Assembly: GCA_018650445.1 (NCBI GenBank)
Contig: JABIFX010000205.1
Location: forward strand, 1 to 64,000
Length of the DNA: 64,000 nt
Direction: 5' to 3'
Origin: Fidelibacterota bacterium
GTDB taxonomy: Bacteria; Fidelibacterota; UBA8477; JABMPR01
Shown: positions 48,569 to 57,393 of the stretch, one piece after another
How the letters are laid out: every line of letters starts with the position of its first letter
How positions within the stretch are numbered: position 1 is the stretch's first letter
Program-made: the position numbers and the translations under genes
Notes under the pieces: generated by a model
Databases searched by the model: none
Seen by the model: the letters and a program-made list of their open reading frames with translations, nothing else
What the model was told of the DNA's origin: nothing

Positions 48569-49534
48569 ATGTATAGAATCCTAGTTTTATCATTCCTGGT
48601 CGTAAATAGCCTCTTGGCATCTGCTTCGATTGGTTCCGTTGCTGGTCAATTTCTTGAGGTCAATCTCCATGTCCGCAACATGGGTATGGGGAATGCTGCT
48701 ACATCCCTTGTGAAGGGCAGCAGTGCTGTGCTTATCAATCCTGCAGGTCTGTCTGAATATCATCCTGATGGTGGGATAGATTCATATATCAGCTATGTAA
48801 AATGGCCAGCTGATATTAATTTTGGAACCGTTGGTATAGCCACAAATATTGGCAATATGGGTCGCATAGCCTTTAGTGCTGTATACGTAAATTATGGTGA
48901 TGAAATTCGCACCACACCTGATATGCCTTTTGGCAATGGAACCTTTTCCATGGGGGGGATGAGTCTTGGGCTGAGTTATTCCAGATTTCTTACGGACAAA
49001 TTCTCATTTGGAGTCACAGTGAAAAATGTCAGTGAGAAATATGATGAATCCGGCTACTCTCAACTTGCCTGGGATATCGGAACTCTATACCGCACAAGTT
49101 TTCGAGGGCTTAAGATAGGTATGAGCATTCTAAACTTCTCAAAGGAAGCCCAGTTTGACGGAAACTATCTGGATTATAGCGACCCCATTAAATATGCCGT
49201 CAATGACTCCAGCGAATATGGAAAATGGCCACTGCCCATGACGTTTAGGACCGGACTCTCATTAGATGTATGGTCTTCTGCGAACTTAAAAGCCAATCTT
49301 GCCATGGATATGATCCACTCCAACAACAATGATGAGATTTATGCTTTGGGGACTGAGATCAATTATCTGAAAAAATTTGATCTACGTGCGGGATATCAAA
49401 TGGGAACCGATATTAATGGTTTAAGTTTCGGCGCTGGATTCCAGGTACTGAAAAGCTTGGGATTCGACTACGCCTTTAACGCAATGGAATATTTTGGACC
49501 TCGCCACAGAGTGGGACTCCGACTAAATTTTTAA
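48569..49534 (+). CDS. PorV/PorQ-family outer-membrane protein (module C)
   Basis: A 321-residue barrel protein. It has a signal peptide (to about residue 21), the family signature AGQFLEVNLHVRNMGMGNAA and SSAVLINPAGLSEYHPDG, and the C-terminus HRVGLRLNF of outer-membrane barrels. It is a paralogue of the module A protein at 29416. By family it could be the cargo shuttle of a type IX-like secretion step for the adjacent sorting-domain proteins. GGGGAGG lies before the ATG and it is in one operon with the preceding two genes. The following FG-GAP gene begins 40 bases later. Confidence 0.85.
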   Translation: MYRILVLSFLVVNSLLASASIGSVAGQFLEVNLHVRNMGMGNAATSLVKGSSAVLINPAGLSEYHPDGGIDSYISYVKWPADINFGTVGIATNIGNMGRIAFSAVYVNYGDEIRTTPDMPFGNGTFSMGGMSLGLSYSRFLTDKFSFGVTVKNVSEKYDESGYSQLAWDIGTLYRTSFRGLKIGMSILNFSKEAQFDGNYLDYSDPIKYAVNDSSEYGKWPLPMTFRTGLSLDVWSSANLKANLAMDMIHSNNNDEIYALGTEINYLKKFDLRAGYQMGTDINGLSFGAGFQVLKSLGFDYAFNAMEYFGPRHRVGLRLNF

Positions 49535-49574
49535 GAGAATGTTTGTATATTAACGCAACAAGAAAGGAACCTGT

Positions 49575-51266
49575 ATGAGAAAAGTTACTATAATCGTGTT
49601 ATTGGGGTTATTTGCTTTTTCCCAATTAAGCGCTGATTTACTTCCACGTCTGGAAGAAGTAAATATCGAAGATGCATTGACACTAAATGTTGGTGGCATT
49701 GGTAATATTATTGCTGGTGTAGATGTTGATGGAGATGGCCTTACCGAAATATATATGGTCAATAACAATTGGAATGATGGAGCCGATGAAGTTATTCCCC
49801 GTATTTACAAGTACGAGAGACTTGCTGCTGATCTTTGGGCAATGGTTTGGGAAGCTATACCACCAACAACCCTGGTTGAGAAACAGAATACCTGGCCAAC
49901 CCTTTCATTGACTGATCTTGACAATGATGGCAAGATGGAATTATGTTGGGGCATCGTTAACAATGTTGTTACTATCGCAAATCCTGCTCGTATTGTCGTC
50001 TACGAACATGCCGGTGGTGATAATTTTGGTGTGGATAATGCAGGTGTATGGGAACCCAATTCATCCTGGACAATTACTGATTCTGTATCAACGCAGAATA
50101 TCAGACCCATCGATTGGGAAATTGCTGATATCGATGATGATGGTGTTGATGAAATCATTTTCGCCGATAGAAAAGGAACGACTTCTGGTATGTACTACGG
50201 TATCTGCTCAGTAAGTGACATTCCTGATGCTGGTGATGGATCTGAAACCTGGACCCTGGAAAGCAGTGGCTTAGATGTTGGCATGACCTCAGCGGCAGAG
50301 AATAAGTGGGATGTGGCTGTTGTTGGTAACAATGCCTATATCTTCTCTGAAACTGAAATCTCAAAAATATCATGGACCGGTACTGCCTATGAATATACTG
50401 CCCTTTCACCAATTATAGGTGGATCTCCAAACCAGGCCGCATTGGGTGTTGATATTGATGGTGATGGTACTACAGAGATCTTCGCACCAACTTATGATTG
50501 GGGTGTTGATAGTCTAAAGGGCGTCTACATTCTTAAGGAAGTCGCGGATACATTACAGGCAACCCTAGTTGCGAACATGTCAGAATATTGGCCAAGTGGA
50601 TCCCGTGGTATCTGGGGTGCTGCGAGTGGTGATATTGATGACGATGGGCTGATGGATTTCGTCATGGGTAGTCGAGCTTCTTCACCTCACAATGGTATGA
50701 TCTTCAGAATCGAACATCAAGGTGGCGATATTTATGCAGCTGCCAATTGGGAATTGACTATCATTGACTCTGCTTATGCAGTTGTTGATTTAGCCGACGG
50801 TGGAATCTGGAGTGAGTTCGCAATTGGGAACATGGATGAAGATGCTGGGAATGAAGTTTTCTACGCATCCTCAGTAGCAGTACCCTATTCGGTAGAATTT
50901 GCTACCACAAGTGTTTCTGCTCCAGTTATCATCCTTGATTCACCAAATACCAGTGTATCAATCGAGGAACGTGAAGTTCAGATTGCTGATGGTTACAAAC
51001 TTCAGCAGAACTATCCTAACCCCTTCAACCCAAGTACTACCATTACATTCCATATTCCTCAGAATGAAGTGGTTAGCTTGAGTGTGTATGATCTACAGGG
51101 TCGGGAAGTTGCAACTCTGTTGAATCAGTCCATGAGTACAGGTTCTTACGACCTCACATGGGGTGGTCTTGACAATAATGGTGTCCAAGTTGCATCAGGT
51201 GTATATGTTTATACTCTGAGAACATCATCTTACACCGATTCAAAGACCATGCTGTTTCTGAAATAA
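49575..51266 (+). CDS. Secreted FG-GAP/VCBS-repeat protein with type IX-like sorting domain
   Basis: A 563-residue exported protein. It has a signal peptide (residues 1-20) and then a likely seven-bladed propeller of FG-GAP type with calcium-binding Asp loops (GVDVDGDGLTEIYMV, LTDLDNDGKMELCWG, ADIDDDGVDEIIFAD, GVDIDGDGTTEIFAP, SGDIDDDGLMDFVMG, NMDEDAGNEVFYASS). The sorting domain starts KLQQNYPNPFNPSTTITF, contains YDLQGREVATLL and ends SKTMLFLK. These propellers usually bind ligands or partner proteins outside the cell. It lies at the end of module C, before a terminator. Confidence 0.9.
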   Translation: MRKVTIIVLLGLFAFSQLSADLLPRLEEVNIEDALTLNVGGIGNIIAGVDVDGDGLTEIYMVNNNWNDGADEVIPRIYKYERLAADLWAMVWEAIPPTTLVEKQNTWPTLSLTDLDNDGKMELCWGIVNNVVTIANPARIVVYEHAGGDNFGVDNAGVWEPNSSWTITDSVSTQNIRPIDWEIADIDDDGVDEIIFADRKGTTSGMYYGICSVSDIPDAGDGSETWTLESSGLDVGMTSAAENKWDVAVVGNNAYIFSETEISKISWTGTAYEYTALSPIIGGSPNQAALGVDIDGDGTTEIFAPTYDWGVDSLKGVYILKEVADTLQATLVANMSEYWPSGSRGIWGAASGDIDDDGLMDFVMGSRASSPHNGMIFRIEHQGGDIYAAANWELTIIDSAYAVVDLADGGIWSEFAIGNMDEDAGNEVFYASSVAVPYSVEFATTSVSAPVIILDSPNTSVSIEEREVQIADGYKLQQNYPNPFNPSTTITFHIPQNEVVSLSVYDLQGREVATLLNQSMSTGSYDLTWGGLDNNGVQVASGVYVYTLRTSSYTDSKTMLFLK

Positions 51267-51288
51267 TAATATCAGAAACACGCTTATT

Positions 51289-51316
51289 AAAGAGGCCACC
51301 ATTGTGTGGCCTCTTT
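51289..51316 (+). terminator. Rho-independent terminator
   Basis: AAAGAGGCCAC-N6-GTGGCCTCTTT is an 11-base stem followed by T, 23 bases after the FG-GAP protein stop. It closes module C. Confidence 0.9.
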
Positions 51317-51527
51317 TGATTTCATCATAAACATTGGTGAGGTATTCACAAAATATTCGGGTAATTTGAATGACAGATTCGAAATCCCATGAGGAGTTGG
51401 TTGAATATGTACATTTTTCAAGAACCTGCTGTTTTGGACATCACTGTTTAGCTTTGGCTGACTCTGTGAAATCCGTGATCTTCATCTATAGTGAGGGGAA
51501 CTTGATCTTAGAAGGAAAAATTATAGT

Positions 51528-52673
51528 ATGCGAAAGATGACCTTATTATTACTTCAGACCCTTTTCCTAAGCAGTGTATTCGCACTTCAGATTGATTCAC
51601 AAGTCACTCTGAGGGATGCTGCAAAGTCCTGGGTGTCTATGGATGGCCAACCTTTGTTCTATACTTCAAGCAATTCACAGTATATGATTGATAATCAGGC
51701 TATTAGGAAATTACCTGCGTATAGTTCTGAAGCGATAATCAGTCTCTCACCAACGGGCGATTATCGTCTGATCTCCATGCTTAAAAATCTGGGAGAGATT
51801 AAAAATGGGAAACGATATTCTGATTATTTCGTCCTCGATGATCATAATGATTTGATGTATGCTGTGAACATGGGTACAGAATCAGATCTCAAACCCCATG
51901 TCGCCGCAATATCCGATAAAGGAGTGTTGGCTCTAGTCGATCCTGTGAAGGCCTTGATCTATTTCTATGTATCCGGCAATCTTATAGCGGAAGGCCAGCT
52001 TTATGAGGATGATGGCGATATGAGTTTGGAACGCAATGTTCTCATGCAATGGATCGGTGAGAAGTGCTATATACTGCTTGAACGTCCAGGGTTTAATGGA
52101 GGTCCTGCTGGAAAGTCTCTTTTCATCAGCATCAATTCCAACGGACGTGGTCAAAGAACATCTTATCTACCCTTCTCATATCTCCAGGATTTCGTGTTTC
52201 AGAATCAACGCTTTTTTGCAAGTGGGTATGATTACTCCGCGGCAGATAAAGAGATACAGCCCTTGATTGTTGAGCTATCTGCTAGGGGTGAAGTACTGTG
52301 GAGCAATGAAAATTTTGGGCATGAACTCCATTTATCACCAAACGGTTCTTATCTGGCAGCATTAAGTAGCCATGAGTTCATCCAGTTGTTCGAATTAAGT
52401 CCAAAACGCGTCCAAAAGATACGCTTTGATAATGATAACAAAGTTTGCCTGGGACTCTCAGTCAACAATAGAGGTGAAGTGGCTGTTATCCGTGTTGCGG
52501 CCGATTTCTTTGCCAAACGAAATACCCATTTCTCCCAGATCTTTTTTCCCCAGACGGAAAGCAGCACAGACATTCAAATAGATCCCCGTTTTCCCCTTTT
52601 ATTCCAGGTTGATACAGATGGCGACCGCTTTTTTATCGGTACTAACTATGAATGGCTAGAAATCAGCCAGTAA
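51528..52673 (+). CDS. Secreted protein of unknown function, propeller-like
   Basis: A 381-residue protein with a signal peptide (MRKMTLLLLQTLFLSSVFA). No family is recognised. Short repeating segments such as EAIISLSPTGDYRLISMLK, PHVAAISDKGVLALVDPVK and LHLSPNGSYLAALSSHEF have the spacing of WD40 or YVTN-type blades, so a beta-propeller is likely. No sorting domain is present at the C-terminus. Size and style resemble the protein at 54822, suggesting distant paralogues flanking the M23 peptidase gene. AGAAGGAAAAA precedes the ATG. Its stop overlaps the next start (TAATG). Confidence 0.65.
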   Translation: MRKMTLLLLQTLFLSSVFALQIDSQVTLRDAAKSWVSMDGQPLFYTSSNSQYMIDNQAIRKLPAYSSEAIISLSPTGDYRLISMLKNLGEIKNGKRYSDYFVLDDHNDLMYAVNMGTESDLKPHVAAISDKGVLALVDPVKALIYFYVSGNLIAEGQLYEDDGDMSLERNVLMQWIGEKCYILLERPGFNGGPAGKSLFISINSNGRGQRTSYLPFSYLQDFVFQNQRFFASGYDYSAADKEIQPLIVELSARGEVLWSNENFGHELHLSPNGSYLAALSSHEFIQLFELSPKRVQKIRFDNDNKVCLGLSVNNRGEVAVIRVAADFFAKRNTHFSQIFFPQTESSTDIQIDPRFPLLFQVDTDGDRFFIGTNYEWLEISQ

Positions 52674-54814
52674 TGCACAAATATTTCATCTTGTTGTGCC
52701 TACCCTTATGGTTGGCCGCACAGATAAATAATTTTTCCTGGCCCCTGGCACCCATGAACCAACAACATCGCATTTCTGCTACCTTTGATGAATGCCGTGA
52801 AGACAGGGACCATTTCCACAATGGAACTGACATGCCACTTGCTCAAGGGCAAAATGTTCTGAGTATCATGGCTGGTACTGTCACAGGTATTGGTTCGGAT
52901 TGGATCCGTGTGGAAGACTTTGCATATGTCCATGTTATCCCGCTAGCTACACTTCTGGTGGGCAATACAGTCGCTCAGGGAGCCGTGGTCGGTCATACCG
53001 ATAGTTATGCTCATATCCACCTGAATTATGGTGGAGGAGCCAGTGGCCATCCAACAGGCAATCCTCTGCTACCTGGCAAGATTACACCTTTCGTGGACCC
53101 ATACCACCCGCGGTCACCCATTATTCAATTTGTACTGGATGGAAGTTCTAGCACCTTCCCCAACAATACCCTCAGTGGACATGTTGATATCATCGCCCAG
53201 GCAGCAGATACAACCGATCTCCAGTCCAGCATTGATATGAACAATGGTATCTACACGATTGGTTGGGCTCTACATTCAGCAGATACCTCTGAAACCTTAG
53301 AAGGACCTTATTTCTGGTTTGAGGCTGATGAATTGTACTCAAATTCAAATATTAATCGAGTGTATGCTCCTGGTTCCAGTACCAGTATTTATCGCTATAT
53401 CGTGACAAATCGCATCACTTCAAATGACTATCTGAATTGTGATCTTTATGAACCTGGTCCATACGTCATATCGGTGATGAGTTCTGACACTCGGGATAAC
53501 TGGGATACAACCTATGTTAATGTTCTTCTCAGTAATGTTGATTTATTGCCACCTGGGCGACCCGACTTCAGGTACATTGGTTCAGATGCAAATGGGAATC
53601 TTCACCTCGAATGGGATCCACCAGATGATGCAGATCTGGCTGGTTATATCCTTGAATTCTCTTTCGATGGAATAAACTGGAGCTCCAATCATGGTCCAGA
53701 TATTCTTACAGCTGATATGACCAGTTTCACAGAAGAAAGCTTCTCAGGGGACTCCTACATTCAATTTCGGATGAAAGCTGTAGACACATCCTTCAACCCA
53801 AATCACAGTGAATATTCAGATACCTATGCTGTCCGTCTGAGTGATAATCAACCCTCCATATTAATTGTTGATGGTTTTGATCGTACAAATGGATCCTGGA
53901 CCAGTCTCCAGCACAATTTTGCCACCTATTATTCTGAAGCCATTGTAAATAGTGGTTTCTCGGCAGGTATCAGCACAGCGAGCAATGAGTGGGTGACCGC
54001 TACACAAGATATTCACGATTATTCTGCTGTATTCTGGTTTATGGGAGATGACAGCAGAACTGATGAAACCTTTAGCACTTCTGAACAAAGTGTAATAACA
54101 GCCTATCTCGCTGAGGGAGGATATTTATTTGCATCAGGTGCTGAAATTGGCTACGATCTGAGTGCAGGCTCGCCTGCTGACATTCAATTTATGAATCAAG
54201 TACTCCACTTAGACTATGCCAATGATGATGCAGATAATTACCATGTCGATGGAGTGGGACCATTCTTCTCAGGATTTGACTTTAACTATGGTTCAAATCC
54301 ATATATTGAGGACTGGCCGGATCATTTTTCACCCTCTACTGGTGGTGAAATAGCTCTCAAATATGGCAATGGTCTGAATGCAGCCATCAGTTATCGAGGT
54401 AATAATTCAGGAACCTTTGTTTTGGGTTTGGCTTTTGAAACCATTGATACTGAAGCCAATAGATCTGAGCTAGTGGGTAGGATACTTGAATTTTTCGCGG
54501 TGACGCCGGAGAACGGTGATACCCCACTCCCGGAAGAAATGTCTATTTATAAAGCCTATCCAAATCCCTTTAACGCCTCCGTTAATATTGAGTACCATCT
54601 GGATCAATTTGCCCATAGTCGAATTATCGTTTATGATATTCAGGGGAGAACAATAAAGGATCATGAATTGAAAAATGCCACCCCTGGAACCTATCTCTGG
54701 ACCTGGAATGCTGAAAATAAAAAAGAACAAACTATGCCAAGTGGTGCTTATTTTGTACAGCTGATTCAAGGTGATGAACGCAGTTTGACACATAAAATTG
54801 TTTTACTGAAATAG
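52673..54814 (+). CDS. Secreted M23 (LytM-type) metallopeptidase with sorting domain
   Basis: A 713-residue exported protein. It has a signal peptide (to residue ~17), then an M23 peptidase domain (~20-150) with zinc ligands in HNGTD (His49, Asp53) and AHIHLNY (His114/His116), so it looks active. A fibronectin-III-like domain (~300-390) and a Rossmann-like segment (~395-600; SILIVDGFD, AYLAEGGYLFASGAEIGYDL) resembling glutamine-amidotransferase folds follow, then a terminal sorting domain (YKAYPNPFNASVNIEY, ending THKIVLLK). M23 enzymes usually cut peptidoglycan cross-bridges or surface peptides. I prefer this ATG because TAATG couples it to the previous gene and gives a proper signal peptide; an ATG 21 bases upstream is worse. 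Confidence 0.85.
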   Translation: MHKYFILLCLPLWLAAQINNFSWPLAPMNQQHRISATFDECREDRDHFHNGTDMPLAQGQNVLSIMAGTVTGIGSDWIRVEDFAYVHVIPLATLLVGNTVAQGAVVGHTDSYAHIHLNYGGGASGHPTGNPLLPGKITPFVDPYHPRSPIIQFVLDGSSSTFPNNTLSGHVDIIAQAADTTDLQSSIDMNNGIYTIGWALHSADTSETLEGPYFWFEADELYSNSNINRVYAPGSSTSIYRYIVTNRITSNDYLNCDLYEPGPYVISVMSSDTRDNWDTTYVNVLLSNVDLLPPGRPDFRYIGSDANGNLHLEWDPPDDADLAGYILEFSFDGINWSSNHGPDILTADMTSFTEESFSGDSYIQFRMKAVDTSFNPNHSEYSDTYAVRLSDNQPSILIVDGFDRTNGSWTSLQHNFATYYSEAIVNSGFSAGISTASNEWVTATQDIHDYSAVFWFMGDDSRTDETFSTSEQSVITAYLAEGGYLFASGAEIGYDLSAGSPADIQFMNQVLHLDYANDDADNYHVDGVGPFFSGFDFNYGSNPYIEDWPDHFSPSTGGEIALKYGNGLNAAISYRGNNSGTFVLGLAFETIDTEANRSELVGRILEFFAVTPENGDTPLPEEMSIYKAYPNPFNASVNIEYHLDQFAHSRIIVYDIQGRTIKDHELKNATPGTYLWTWNAENKKEQTMPSGAYFVQLIQGDERSLTHKIVLLK

Positions 54815-54821
54815 GTGAATA

Positions 54822-56009
54822 GTGAAAAGTAAGTCATTACTTATATTTTTAGGACTTTTGGAGCTCATCTTTGCGGATGTCCTGCATATAGAACCCTATG
54901 CACAATGGACCTTCGACACACCTCTGGAGCAGGTTATTTTCAGGACAGGCACCAGTGGATTCCCAATCATGTACACTGTGACAGAGAAGCAAATTTCGTA
55001 CTATGACAGCCTGGGTAGTAATGTCATTGAAATTCCCCGCACATCAAATGATGTATTCGAGATAAATCAGGACCTCTCAAGCTTTATGTTGATTCAGGAA
55101 AATGAATCAATCGAGGCCTCTAAACCACAGAGACTATACTCATTTCAAGTGTATGATTATAAGGGTAACCCAAAATATACATTGGTGCATGGTGTTCCAT
55201 TAGGTGGGGGAGAACTCAATTCAAGTCTCACCAATCATGGTAGCATATTGCTTACTCAGAAGGATCAACCCTGGATTCTTGAAATAAACGATGCAGACAC
55301 ACTCCTCTTTTTGGAGAATGTTGTACAGGGTGATCAGGATAATTGTGAAATAAATCTTGTGATGGACAAATTGATCAACAGAAATGAATTCATCACTGCC
55401 TCTTCATGCATCTCTAATACCGATGCCGACTCGACATCAACCATCGAAATTCATCTGTGGAATCATGACAAACTTTTGAATGACCCTGTGAGCGTTCCAG
55501 GTCGGCTTGTGGGACTTGAGGCTATGCCAGGTACAGATTATTACTTTCTGGAGATTCATGATGGCTTTGAGTCGACTCTTACGCTATTCAACAGAGATAG
55601 AATCATGGGACACTTCCCCTGGAAAACCTGGGAGATCAGCTCACTTGGACGGGAGACAGCCTTTATCATTTCGGAAAAAGATTTGAATGTTGTAAATCTG
55701 GGTGATGGGACCCTTGTTTCTAGCTACCATCCCATTGATATATCCAGCATCAGTGATGCCGACTATCTGTCTCGCTGGGGCTTGTTTCTGTATATTCGTT
55801 ATGAACCATTCTTCACTGAAGATGGTGAGCTAGCTTACCGCAATTTTGAACTTGAGGGTGTAAGTAAAACTGGCCAGATCGCCCACCGTAGCTCATTTGG
55901 GAGCTGGACAACCACATTACCAAAATTATCTCAAATTGGAAAAGATTTATTTGCAATTCATATGCACAATGCTGTTCTTTTGTATCGTGTTGAATTGGAA
56001 GAGAAATAA
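54822..56009 (+). CDS. Secreted protein of unknown function
   Basis: A 395-residue protein with a GTG start and a short signal peptide (MKSKSLLIFLGLLELIFA). AGGTGA overlapping the previous stop can serve as ribosome binding site. The body is beta-rich (LSSFMLIQENESI, TLTLFNRDRIMGHF, DLNVVNLGDGTLVSS) and probably a propeller. No domain is recognised and no sorting domain is present. It is similar in size, export signal and position to the protein at 51528; they may be paralogues bracketing the M23 peptidase in one operon. Confidence 0.65.
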   Translation: MKSKSLLIFLGLLELIFADVLHIEPYAQWTFDTPLEQVIFRTGTSGFPIMYTVTEKQISYYDSLGSNVIEIPRTSNDVFEINQDLSSFMLIQENESIEASKPQRLYSFQVYDYKGNPKYTLVHGVPLGGGELNSSLTNHGSILLTQKDQPWILEINDADTLLFLENVVQGDQDNCEINLVMDKLINRNEFITASSCISNTDADSTSTIEIHLWNHDKLLNDPVSVPGRLVGLEAMPGTDYYFLEIHDGFESTLTLFNRDRIMGHFPWKTWEISSLGRETAFIISEKDLNVVNLGDGTLVSSYHPIDISSISDADYLSRWGLFLYIRYEPFFTEDGELAYRNFELEGVSKTGQIAHRSSFGSWTTTLPKLSQIGKDLFAIHMHNAVLLYRVELEEK

Positions 56010-56051
56010 GTTTTTTTCCAAAATCAACTAAAACAAAATCAGGAGTGTAAC

Positions 56052-57110
56052 TTGAAAATAAAGTTTTTCGTATTATTGGTGTTAAGCGTGGCAATTATGA
56101 GCTGTAGCACCCAACAGGAAATCGTTGTTGAGGAAAAGCCGTTTGGTCTTTCCAAGGTGGAGCAATTGACCTTCGAAGGTGACAACGGGGAAGCTTATTG
56201 GGGTCCTCAGGGACAACAGATAATCTTCCAGAGCAAACGCGATGGTAATGGTTGTGATAAAATCTACATCATGAATGCAGATGGTAGCGAACAGCATATG
56301 GTAAGTCCCGAACTGGGAGCAAATACCTGTTCATATTTCAGTATGGAGAAGGATAGAATTATCTTCGCCTCCACATATGGTGTCGTGGACAGCTGTCCAC
56401 CAAGACCTAAACCTCAGGGCAATAAATACCTTTGGCCACTTTTTCCATATGATATCTATTCAGCCAATCCTGACGGATCTGATCTTGTACGAATCAGAGA
56501 AAATGCTGGCTATGATGCTGAGCCAACCGTTTCCTTTCTTACAGGCAGGGTTATTTTCACATCTGAAATCGATGATGATTTAGAGTTGTTCACTATGAAT
56601 ATGGATGGATCTGATGTCCAGAGAATCACCAATCATCTTGGTTATGATGGTGGACCCTACTTTAGCCCCGATGCAAAAAAGATTGTCTGGCGTGCCTGGT
56701 ATCCAGAAAATGCCGAAGACACCCTGCGCTGGCAGGAAAACATGTCTCTAGATCAGGTTGAGGCCGTGCCACTATCCATATATACCATGGATGTAGATGG
56801 TCAGAATAAAGTACGATTGACCAACAATGGCGCCACCAATTGGGCTCCATCCTGGCATCCTGATGGCAAGCATGTTGTTTTCTCATCAAATATGGATGAC
56901 TGGAATGAAGAAGCCCAGGCATTTGGTCATAACTTTGAGCTTTACATGGTGGCTATTGATGGTACAGAACTAAAACGACTGACCAACAATACCTTCTTCG
57001 ATAGTTTTCCCATGTTTAGCCCCGATGGAAAATTCATGGCATTTGCTTCCAATCGTGATGCTGATAATCCCAGGGCAACTCATATTTTTAAAGCCGAGTG
57101 GAACGATTAA
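56052..57110 (+). CDS. TolB-like WD40-type beta-propeller lipoprotein
   Basis: A 352-residue lipoprotein (lipobox VAIMSC, Cys near residue 18) with TTG start and AGGAG ahead. It consists of TolB/PD40 blades: DKIYIMNADGSEQHM, DIYSANPDGSDLVRI, LELFTMNMDGSDVQRIT, SIYTMDVDGQNKVRLT and LYMVAIDGTELKRLT, each followed by a W/Y-xPxFSPDG-type turn. Classic TolB is periplasmic and paired with Pal; the lipid anchor and lack of tol/pal genes argue for a different, surface or outer-membrane-associated role. It is the last gene of the 51528-57110 run and is followed by a terminator. Confidence 0.88.
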   Translation: MKIKFFVLLVLSVAIMSCSTQQEIVVEEKPFGLSKVEQLTFEGDNGEAYWGPQGQQIIFQSKRDGNGCDKIYIMNADGSEQHMVSPELGANTCSYFSMEKDRIIFASTYGVVDSCPPRPKPQGNKYLWPLFPYDIYSANPDGSDLVRIRENAGYDAEPTVSFLTGRVIFTSEIDDDLELFTMNMDGSDVQRITNHLGYDGGPYFSPDAKKIVWRAWYPENAEDTLRWQENMSLDQVEAVPLSIYTMDVDGQNKVRLTNNGATNWAPSWHPDGKHVVFSSNMDDWNEEAQAFGHNFELYMVAIDGTELKRLTNNTFFDSFPMFSPDGKFMAFASNRDADNPRATHIFKAEWND

Positions 57111-57140
57111 TTAGTTACTGAAAATCTGCTTAGGCAAAGA

Positions 57141-57182
57141 AATGGTGTCTTGCTAAATTTGTAGTAGTGAGACACCATTTTT
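57141..57182 (+). terminator. Rho-independent terminator
   Basis: AATGGTGTCT and AGACACCATT form a ten-base stem with a 19-base loop, followed by T. It lies 30 bases after the TolB-like gene. Confidence 0.75.
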
Positions 57183-57207
57183 ACATTAGTGAAATTGTCA
57201 GAATCAA

Positions 57208-57393
57208 ATGAATAAATTGCTACTCACATATTTGCCCTACGGTGCCATTGATCTTCTACTTGGTATTGCCATTATCAGCGAATTGATCAATAAGCGTTAT
57301 GATCTGCTGTGGGCGAATCTGCCAATCCTGATCTGGGGTTTGGTTTCACTCAATAAGCAAGTTAGAAAAATGCAAGATGATCTGGTTGATTGA
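57208..57393 (+). CDS. Small two-helix membrane protein
   Basis: A 61-residue protein with two hydrophobic helices (LLTYLPYGAIDLLLGIAII and LLWANLPILIWGLVSL) and a charged C-terminus (NKQVRKMQDDLVD). It is not recognised. No strong SD. Its 3' end overlaps the next membrane-protein gene by 17 bases, the best evidence that it is real and expressed with it. Confidence 0.55.
   Translation: MNKLLLTYLPYGAIDLLLGIAIISELINKRYDLLWANLPILIWGLVSLNKQVRKMQDDLVD

Noticed and set aside
56052-57110. Canonical TolB of the Tol-Pal system
   Set aside because: It has a lipobox, is ~80 residues shorter than TolB and no tolQRA/pal genes are nearby.
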